Shown: positions 1 through 4,330 of the stretch, in pieces | How the letters are laid out: every line of letters begins with the position of its first letter | How positions within the stretch are numbered: the first letter of the stretch is position 1 | NCBI GenBank assembly: GCA_037443425.1 | Contig: JBBIOI010000174.1 | Span: 1 to 5,186, forward strand | DNA: 5,186 nucleotides | Direction of reading: 5' to 3' | Origin: JBBIOI01 sp037443425 | GTDB taxonomy: Bacteria > Desulfobacterota > BSN033 > UBA1163 | Translations under genes and position numbers: made by a program | The notes under the pieces: model-generated | What the model was told of the DNA's origin: nothing | What the model saw: the letters and a program-made list of their open reading frames with translations, nothing else | Database searches by the model: none

Positions 1-59
1 TCTATCCATATTAAAGTTTCTAGTTTCAATCCTTGTTTTAATGGAATCTCCTCTCCAAC
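1..59 (-). CRISPR. Leader-proximal end of a CRISPR array (first repeat plus partial first spacer)
   Basis: Read on the minus strand, positions 59 to 23 give a probable 37-nt repeat. It starts GTTGGAGAGGAG and ends in the core ATTAAAACAAGGATTGAAAC. The terminal ATTGAAAC is the well-known 8-nt 5' handle left on crRNAs after Cas6 cleavage in many type I and III systems. Positions 22 to 1 would be the start of the first spacer. Only one repeat copy is visible, so the 5' boundary (GTTGG at 59) is inferred from the usual GTT start and 36-37 nt length, not from comparison of copies. The array lies immediately beyond the AT-rich leader downstream of cas4 and is oriented with the cas operon, so this should be the leader-proximal repeat where new spacers enter. 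The rest of the array is off the left edge. Confidence 0.82.
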
Positions 60-178
60 TGCACCTGACCTATACTCTTTTGAAAACAATAAGGTTTCTT
101 TAATTTTTTGAAAGGATAATTTTATTAAATTTGACCCACAAAATTTATTTAAAACGACCAATTTTTAACCCTTTTTAC

Positions 179-204
179 ATAGTTTTTAAAAACAAATAGT
201 TTTT
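179..204 (-). repeat. 9-bp direct repeat in the leader
   Basis: ATAGTTTTT occurs at 179-187 and again at 196-204 on the plus strand, which is AAAAACTAT on the transcribed strand. The start-to-start spacing is 17 nt, and the second copy overlaps the left arm of the inverted repeat. Short spaced repeats in leaders can be binding sites for integration host factors or transcription factors, but in AT-rich DNA they can also arise by chance. Confidence 0.35.
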
Positions 205-218
205 ATTTTCAACTATTT
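194..218 (-). repeat. AT-rich inverted repeat just after cas4
   Basis: AAATAGTT at 194-201 and its exact reverse complement AACTATTT at 211-218 are separated by 9 nt. On the transcript this could form an 8-bp stem with only one G-C pair, starting 15 nt after the cas4 stop and followed within a few bases by GTTTTT. It could be a weak transcription end for the cas operon or a protein-binding site in the leader. The stem is too AT-rich to call a rho-independent terminator. Confidence 0.4.
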
Positions 219-233
219 AAATAAAGTGCCCTC

Positions 234-827
234 TTAAACACAAATATTTTTGTAGCAACAATCAATGCATCGAGCCAGTGAACTTCTCTTCTTAGGGTAA
301 TAGCCGGTTGATATAATCCTGAGAATCTCTTTTACGAAATTCTTTGCCATTTCAAAATCACTTCTACAAAAATTAATCTCTTTAATATAATTGTTAGACC
401 TTACATAACAAATATATCCCCTATTTACTAGGGCACCATAGTTTTCCATAATTAAAAGAGCATAAAGCGCTGACTGATATTTATGTGTCTTAAAAACCCA
501 GTCCTTATATTCAGCAAACTTATAATCAAGTGGAGCCAATGTCCCATCTGAAAGAGATAAAACTTCATCCACTTCTCCTTTTAAGTGAAGATGCTGAGAG
601 GTAAGGTATACCGAAATATCTTTAGCCACACAGCCTAACTTTTTTCTTAAATATTCCTTATTGATTTTTGCCTTTTCTTCATGAACTTCTCTACCCTTTA
701 AAACTTTGTAGCGTAAATCTTCATGTTGAGGAATATTTAGACAATTCATATAATATGTAAACCTCGGACAGTAAAGATATTCAATTACATCAGAAGGTGT
801 GATAAATATTTCCTCTCTCTCAAACAT
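234..827 (-). CDS. cas4: CRISPR-associated exonuclease Cas4
   Basis: Cas4 is a RecB-like, iron-sulfur nuclease that works with Cas1-Cas2 to trim prespacers and select the PAM and orientation of new spacers. The 197-aa protein has the full motif set. The first cluster cysteine is C20 (LYCPRFTYY). RecB-type active-site residues are H49 (GREVHEE), D87 (GEVDEV), D101 and K103 (PLDYK), and a YQSALYAL motif at 117-124. Three C-terminal cysteines, C187, C190 and C196 (CxxCx5C, with an extra C191), complete a 4Fe-4S ligand set. The length is typical. The ATG start lies 11 nt after the cas2 stop, with no clear Shine-Dalgarno site (intervening TAATTGATGAT), so expression probably depends on coupling to cas2. 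It is the last cas gene before the leader. All key residues are present, so it should be active. Confidence 0.97.
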   Translation of the reverse strand: MFEREEIFITPSDVIEYLYCPRFTYYMNCLNIPQHEDLRYKVLKGREVHEEKAKINKEYLRKKLGCVAKDISVYLTSQHLHLKGEVDEVLSLSDGTLAPLDYKFAEYKDWVFKTHKYQSALYALLIMENYGALVNRGYICYVRSNNYIKEINFCRSDFEMAKNFVKEILRIISTGYYPKKRSSLARCIDCCYKNICV

Positions 828-838
828 ATCATCAATTA

Positions 839-1129
839 TCAGAAAAACTTTGAAATAATCTCATCGGTAACAAGGTTCTTATCAAAAGCCTGCCCAAGTA
901 GTTTTACCTTCTTAAAGTCATCTTCACACATAGGAAAAATATAAACAGAATCCTCTTCTTCATTTATCAGGTCTTTTGATTTGATAGAAAGCTCGTCAAT
1001 CTCGTTTTTGTTTAGATTCCCGAGAAAAGCACTTTTCTGAACCCTATAGAGCCCATATTGTTTACAAGCCTTAGCCATTAGATTTCTTGTCTTATCCTTA
1101 ACAATATCATAAATCACCCACACTAGCAT
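839..1129 (-). CDS. cas2: CRISPR-associated protein Cas2
   Basis: Cas2 is the small ferredoxin-fold dimer that bridges two Cas1 dimers in the spacer-integration complex. The 96-aa product begins with the hallmark first strand VWVIYDIV and the conserved aspartate D8. The second signature, GLYRVQKSAFLGNL (residues 26-39), and a late SVYIFPM strand (61-67) follow. The length fits the family. The ATG at 1129-1127 is preceded by AAGGGG at 1141-1136, 6 nt upstream, a reasonable ribosome-binding site. A GTG two codons further in is an alternative start. The gene begins inside the last 23 nt of cas1, which points to translational coupling and near-equal production of the two integrase subunits. Confidence 0.97.
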   Translation of the reverse strand: MLVWVIYDIVKDKTRNLMAKACKQYGLYRVQKSAFLGNLNKNEIDELSIKSKDLINEEEDSVYIFPMCEDDFKKVKLLGQAFDKNLVTDEIISKFF

Positions 1130-2105
1130 CTTCTTCCCCTTTAATTAAACTATTAGCAATTCGATGACACTCGAATTGGATTATGTCTCGATTTTTAATA
1201 TTCCTTCCCCTGTATCTAACGCTCTTCTCCAAATTCTCATTTAATTCCTGTATCAAGGCAGCCTTCCCTTCTTTATTTAAAGTTAAACCATTTTTTACCT
1301 CATCAAAAAATTCCTTTTTAACCTTTCTCTGACTGAACATATAAACCACTGTTTCATCCACAAGATACCTGAACATCTCTATCAGATCAAATACAAGGGA
1401 TTTTTTATTATAATGATCTGTATGGATAATACCTACATAAGGATCAAGACCTGCGATTATACATGCCTTCTCAACCATTGAATAAAGGACTCCATAGCCA
1501 TAATTTAAGAGACAATTAAATTCATCCCTTGCAGGCATCCGACTACGACCATTAAATTTAAACCTTTCAGGCATAATAAAACTCAGGGCATCGAAATATG
1601 TCTTACCCGCTGCACCCTCAAGGCCCATCATATTTCCTCTTTTCTCATCAATTGTGCCTTCAAGCTCGTCAATTTTTTTTCGAATATCTTCAAGGGTTGA
1701 AATATAGCCTTCCAGCTCTTCTTCCTTTTGTGGACGTGAGTTTTTTAATCGCTTAAGAAACTCTATCTGATGATCCATCTTTATGGCAACCCATTCTTTA
1801 GCAAGGTTTAGCCCCCTCTCGTCGTTTGCTATCTCTAACTGCTTTCTCCGAATAAGTGTCGTACTTCCCAGTTTTGAATGCCACACCCTTCCAAAAGGAT
1901 CTCCAAATTCGTCAAGGAATATAATGTCAATATTATTATCCATTGCGAGTTTTATAGCATCTGTGGAAATATATGCACTGGTAGTTATCATAATGGTCTG
2001 GACTTTTCGGACAGAAACTTCAAAGGTTTCCTCATCCTTTTTAACAAGAAAATTACCTTCTTTCTTTCTCAAATAAGAGCCTGGCGTATTAATCACTAAC
2101 TGCAT
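1107..2105 (-). CDS. cas1: CRISPR-associated integrase Cas1
   Basis: Cas1 is the metal-dependent integrase that inserts prespacers at the leader-repeat junction. The 332-aa protein has the usual two-domain layout: an N-terminal beta-rich domain (about 1-85, with SAYISTDAI and IDIIFLDEFG) and a helical catalytic domain. The catalytic residues are E163 in the MGLEGAAGKTYF motif, H228 in LDPYVGIIHTDHY, and D240 with E243 in SLVFDLIE. The helix NYGYGVLYSMVEKACIIAGL (201-220) is also diagnostic. A charged segment at 122-157 (KEEELEG, KKIDELEG) links the domains and may be a coiled coil. The ATG start has GAGGA 9 nt upstream, inside a short palindrome. The gene overlaps the preceding 64-codon gene by 10 nt. 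It looks complete and active. Confidence 0.99.
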   Translation of the reverse strand: MQLVINTPGSYLRKKEGNFLVKKDEETFEVSVRKVQTIMITTSAYISTDAIKLAMDNNIDIIFLDEFGDPFGRVWHSKLGSTTLIRRKQLEIANDERGLNLAKEWVAIKMDHQIEFLKRLKNSRPQKEEELEGYISTLEDIRKKIDELEGTIDEKRGNMMGLEGAAGKTYFDALSFIMPERFKFNGRSRMPARDEFNCLLNYGYGVLYSMVEKACIIAGLDPYVGIIHTDHYNKKSLVFDLIEMFRYLVDETVVYMFSQRKVKKEFFDEVKNGLTLNKEGKAALIQELNENLEKSVRYRGRNIKNRDIIQFECHRIANSLIKGEEDASVGDL

Positions 2106-2290
2106 GAGGATAAATCCTCAAACCTTCTCCAATAATCTCCTCTGAATAGAGTCCACATATCACGTTTTGATGTCCATATATCAAAGACAATCCGGATTCT
2201 TTCTCCTGGTGTTTTACACCATAAAATTTCAGCCATAACATCGCTGATGACTTCGACCTGTTCCCGATTCAACCCGAAATCTTTTGTCAC
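2096..2290 (-). CDS. Small hypothetical protein between the kinase-like gene and cas1
   Basis: The product is 64 aa with no signal peptide, membrane segment or metal site. It is probably largely helical at residues 7-50, with the stretch KTPGERIRIVFDIWTSKRDM (26-45) as its most distinctive part. From memory this resembles a widespread family of small bacterial hypothetical proteins with a KTPxERIxIAFxxWxSAR pattern, sometimes next to nucleotidyltransferase genes. I could not check that. Family members as I recall them carry on into a further helical tail, whereas this one ends in RRFEDLSSCS at the cas1 start, so its C-terminus may be remodelled or truncated. The start is GTG at 2290-2288. AGGAG at 2304-2300, 9 nt upstream within the end of the kinase gene, supports real translation. 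It follows the kinase gene by 4 nt and overlaps cas1 by 10 nt. Its function is unknown. Confidence 0.7.
   Translation of the reverse strand: MTKDFGLNREQVEVISDVMAEILWCKTPGERIRIVFDIWTSKRDMWTLFRGDYWRRFEDLSSCS
2106..2119 (-). promoter_or_regulatory. Palindrome containing the cas1 ribosome-binding site
   Basis: On the transcribed strand the 14 nt directly before the cas1 ATG read GAGGATTTATCCTC, a perfect palindrome. GAGGA at 2119-2115 is the only good Shine-Dalgarno match for cas1, 9 nt before the start. It can pair with TCCTC at 2110-2106 as a 5-bp stem with a 4-nt loop, hiding the site. Because ribosomes finishing the overlapping upstream gene would open this stem, it could couple cas1 translation to that gene. 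The palindrome is seen; the regulatory role is inferred. Confidence 0.45.
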
Positions 2291-2294
2291 CGCA

Positions 2295-2855
2295 CTACTC
2301 TCCTATAAGTAGATCCCGCCACGAGTGGCTATATATTTTTAGGTTCTCTAAAGCCCTTTTATATACTTCTTCAGGATTGAGCTTACTTGTATCAATCCTT
2401 ATCTCGGCTGGTAGCTTTCTAAACTGTTTAAACATTTTTTTTACGAATTCTCTTTTATCCCTATAAGAGTCACTAAATAACCACTCTCCACCCTGTTCTT
2501 CTTTCTTTTTCTTTATGATTCTTGCATAAAGAACAGTTTTAGGGGCTTCTAATTTTATTGTTACCATCCTAAATAATGGAAAAGCAGCTCTTAAAAATGA
2601 TTCCCTTGAATTCAAACCCGTTGTTTCAAGAATACAATTCTTCCATCCTCTTTTAGATATATCTCGAAACAACGAAACCCATGCATCAGCTTCACCAATA
2701 AGAGTTTTTGGAAATCTCATTCGATATTCTCCAATCCGATATACTGGAAGTCCTAACTTTTTTGACAACTTGCCGCCCAGTGTAGTCTTTCCAGCTCCCG
2801 GTAACCCAATAATATGAATAATTGGATAATTTTTTTTAATCTCCCTATTTCCCAT
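2295..2855 (-). CDS. P-loop kinase-like protein (adenylate/shikimate kinase or AAA_33/zeta-like)
   Basis: This 186-aa soluble protein has a clear Walker A motif, GLPGAGKTT (17-25), right after a hydrophobic strand (YPIIHII). A second strand ending in ILETTG (75-80) lies in the Walker B position, as in AAA_33 and polynucleotide-kinase-like proteins. A basic segment, ARIIKKKKEE (111-120), could be the LID arm. The ending RIDTSKLNPEEVYKRALENL is typical of small kinases that phosphorylate nucleotides or other small molecules. The substrate cannot be read from the sequence. It is not a core cas gene and lacks the Cas3 helicase motifs. ATG at 2855-2853 was chosen because AGGA at 2867-2864 sits 8 nt upstream and the P-loop follows at the normal distance. 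It starts 29 nt after cas6. An A8 run falls in codons 6-9. Zeta-toxin-like activity is one possibility, not shown. Confidence 0.85.
   Translation of the reverse strand: MGNREIKKNYPIIHIIGLPGAGKTTLGGKLSKKLGLPVYRIGEYRMRFPKTLIGEADAWVSLFRDISKRGWKNCILETTGLNSRESFLRAAFPLFRMVTIKLEAPKTVLYARIIKKKKEEQGGEWLFSDSYRDKREFVKKMFKQFRKLPAEIRIDTSKLNPEEVYKRALENLKIYSHSWRDLLIGE
2300..2304 (-). promoter_or_regulatory. Ribosome-binding site deciding the GTG start of the 64-codon gene
   Basis: AGGAG on the transcribed strand lies 9 nt before the GTG at 2290-2288, within the last codons of the kinase-like gene. Upstream in the same frame a TAG occurs at 2305-2303, with no other start codon in between, so this GTG is the only workable start for the full reading frame. 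Confidence 0.6.
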
Positions 2856-2873
2856 TTCCTATTTCCTATTTCT
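2847..2873 (-). repeat. Heptamer tandem repeat across the kinase-gene start
   Basis: On the plus strand ATTTCCC, ATTTCCT, ATTTCCT and a shortened ATTTCT follow each other without gaps; on the transcribed strand the unit is AGGAAAT. The tract covers the Shine-Dalgarno region and the ATG of the kinase-like gene, and each unit offers an AGGA-type site. Loss or gain of a 7-bp unit would change the spacing before the start, or shift the frame if it happened inside the coding part. Confidence 0.6.
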
Positions 2874-2884
2874 ATTTTTAGTGA

Positions 2885-3556
2885 TCAATCATCACCCTTC
2901 ATTTTTATTATTGTCCCGAACCCTCTCGAAACCGACTTCCCAATCCCCCAGTAGTCAGGAATTTCAAAATTTACAGAAAAATTTCCAAGGAAGCCGAGCA
3001 TAGGAGTGCCTTTGAGCTTAGTTGGGACTTCTTTGAGCTTGATGATATTTGCCTTAATCGGCTCTGGAACAGTGTAGCCAAGACTTTTCGACATCGAAAT
3101 GATATTCCCTATAAGAATCTTCTCAAGAAGCTCTTTCCTTTTTAGCCATGTCCCAAACTTCTGGTATTTTTCATAATTCTTCTCATTCAGCGCAAGCCAA
3201 GGAGTGAGGAAGGAGTAATGTATATCGTTATTAACGATCCCAAAATAATCTGTTTTGAGAATAATACTTTTTTCTTTTATTTGATATTCAGAACCGCCAA
3301 TTTTTAAATAATCAATATCTTCATGGATTTTCTGAAGAATATTGGCACCTTCATTAATTCCTATAACAATAGGATTCCCATTAAATAATTTGTATTGTAT
3401 TAAAGGGGATTTATAAAGAAGTTCGTTGTTAGTCAAGTGATGGTGAATAAGTGTGTATTCTCCAAATTTATTTGCGAAAAATCCTCTTAGCTTATCAGCA
3501 GTTCCCTTCACAGATTCATCACAGGTAAAATGAAAAAATAAAGTTTTAACTTTCAC
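2885..3556 (-). CDS. cas6: CRISPR-associated endoribonuclease Cas6
   Basis: Cas6 cuts pre-crRNA within each repeat, here probably just before ATTGAAAC, leaving the 8-nt 5' handle. The 223-aa protein shows the double RAMP/ferredoxin layout: a first strand KVKTLFFHF, the helix KGTADKLRGFFANKF (18-32), and a histidine cluster HHH at 38-40 followed by Y48 and K49. The diagnostic glycine-rich loop, WGIGKSVSRGFGTI (203-216), is near the C-terminus. The histidines with Y48/K49 are the likely active-site candidates, by analogy with Cas6 enzymes that use an N-terminal-domain histidine. It begins with GTG, sharing GTGA with the cas5 stop (4-nt overlap), so translation is coupled to cas5. It looks full length. 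A catalytically inactive Cas6-like subunit is possible but nothing suggests it. Confidence 0.92.
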   Translation of the reverse strand: MKVKTLFFHFTCDESVKGTADKLRGFFANKFGEYTLIHHHLTNNELLYKSPLIQYKLFNGNPIVIGINEGANILQKIHEDIDYLKIGGSEYQIKEKSIILKTDYFGIVNNDIHYSFLTPWLALNEKNYEKYQKFGTWLKRKELLEKILIGNIISMSKSLGYTVPEPIKANIIKLKEVPTKLKGTPMLGFLGNFSVNFEIPDYWGIGKSVSRGFGTIIKMKGDD

Positions 3557-4329
3557 TTTTTCTTAATTTCTTTTTTTCTCAATTTGTCTTCTTTAATTTC
3601 CTCCGTCGGTGGTCTTGCCAGAACATATCCTATCTCATCTATATTAAAAATTCTTTCATTAGTTACCCATACTTTAAGATAAGAGGGTTTCAATATCTTC
3701 CGTTCTTCTCGAATAGGAACCATATAACTCACTAATGGAAAATTATCACCCTTCTTTTTACATCTTTCATGCATTAAGTAAACCCACCCATTCCCTTCAA
3801 TCTTTGAATCCTTAGTAAAAGGAACAGGGTACTCCGTTTGGACGTAATCTTTCTCTATATCAATATCTACATCTTTTGTCATGATTTTACTATCTATGGA
3901 AATTGGAGATTCACTATCTCCACACGTTAAAGGAGAAGTTTTAAGTGCCTCGACAATATCACATATAATGAGGTCACTTTTAAAAATGGCTAATATCTGT
4001 AATTTTTTACAAAAGGCATATTGCCTTCCTAACGCGTTAGTAAATTTTCCACCAAGTATATCTTCCCATTTTACAATGGCAGAAGTTGTATAGCTTTTAA
4101 TGACACAAGGACTTAGAAGTCTTGAGCCAGCCCATTCTATTTGAAGCTCTAATTCATAAAGATACATATTCGGACGTTTTTCACTTTTGAATCGCTGTAA
4201 GGCATTGGCAAGCATACCTATCACAGCAGATGGCGGTAATACTGGATAGGTAAGGGCAGATTGCCATGTGAAGGGAATCCTGATTGAGTAAAGGGAATTT
4301 ATCCTTATATCAAAGACCAATGCCTTCAT
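3553..4329 (-). CDS. cas5: CRISPR-associated protein Cas5 (Cascade backbone subunit)
   Basis: Cas5 caps the 5' handle of the crRNA in type I effector complexes and joins the large subunit to the Cas7 filament. The 258-aa product has the RAMP first strand (KALVFDIRINSLYSIRIP) and the family signature TYPVLPPSAVIGMLANAL (27-44). The further conserved block CGDSESPISI (136-145) and a late PLVSYMVPI strand fit Cas5 proteins of the I-A/I-B kind. The last 16 residues (EEIKEDKLRKKEIKKK) form a lysine-rich tail that could contact RNA; it is encoded by an A-rich stretch including an A7 run (3577-3571). The ATG lies 1 nt after the cas7 stop, with AAGG about 8 nt upstream, so the two are probably translated together. 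The subtype cannot be fixed without the large subunit. Confidence 0.92.
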   Translation of the reverse strand: MKALVFDIRINSLYSIRIPFTWQSALTYPVLPPSAVIGMLANALQRFKSEKRPNMYLYELELQIEWAGSRLLSPCVIKSYTTSAIVKWEDILGGKFTNALGRQYAFCKKLQILAIFKSDLIICDIVEALKTSPLTCGDSESPISIDSKIMTKDVDIDIEKDYVQTEYPVPFTKDSKIEGNGWVYLMHERCKKKGDNFPLVSYMVPIREERKILKPSYLKVWVTNERIFNIDEIGYVLARPPTEEIKEDKLRKKEIKKK

Positions 4330-4330
4330 T

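Larger units (their letters stand above)
60..233 (-). promoter_or_regulatory. CRISPR leader
   Basis: This is the non-coding stretch of about 174 bp between the cas4 stop codon and the first repeat. It is strongly AT-rich, with many A/T runs, as CRISPR leaders usually are. It should carry the pre-crRNA promoter and the sequences that Cas1-Cas2-Cas4 or a host factor use to choose the leader-repeat junction. The distal part, next to cas4, holds an 8-bp inverted repeat and a 9-bp direct repeat (listed separately). The repeat-proximal end reads AGTATAGGTCAGGTGCA on the minus strand and is less AT-rich. I see no strong sigma-70-type promoter. TTGAAA at 212-207 followed 17 nt later by TTAAAA is the best pair, but it is unremarkable in such AT-rich sequence. 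The leader assignment rests on position and composition. Confidence 0.75.

Noticed and set aside
184..212. Possible leader promoter, TTGAAA then 17 nt then TTAAAA on the minus strand
   Set aside because: The -10 match is poor, the pair overlaps the inverted repeat, and such matches are expected by chance in sequence this AT-rich.
194..218. Rho-independent terminator after cas4
   Set aside because: The stem has a single G-C pair and the following T-run is short and interrupted; it is kept only as an inverted repeat.
1783..2099. Overlapping plus-strand reading frames of 97 and 73 codons opposite cas1
   Set aside because: They lie wholly antisense to a certain Cas1 gene, show no recognisable domain, and are explained as frame shadows.
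2284..2466. Plus-strand reading frame of 60 codons opposite the end of the kinase gene
   Set aside because: It is antisense to a supported coding region, shows no domain, and its hydrophobic residues follow from the codons of the opposite strand.
2295..2855. The P-loop gene as a Cas3 helicase or a CRISPR ring-nuclease/Csm6-type effector
   Set aside because: It is only 186 aa, has a kinase-type P-loop and ending, and shows no DEAD/DEAH, HD, CARF or HEPN motif.
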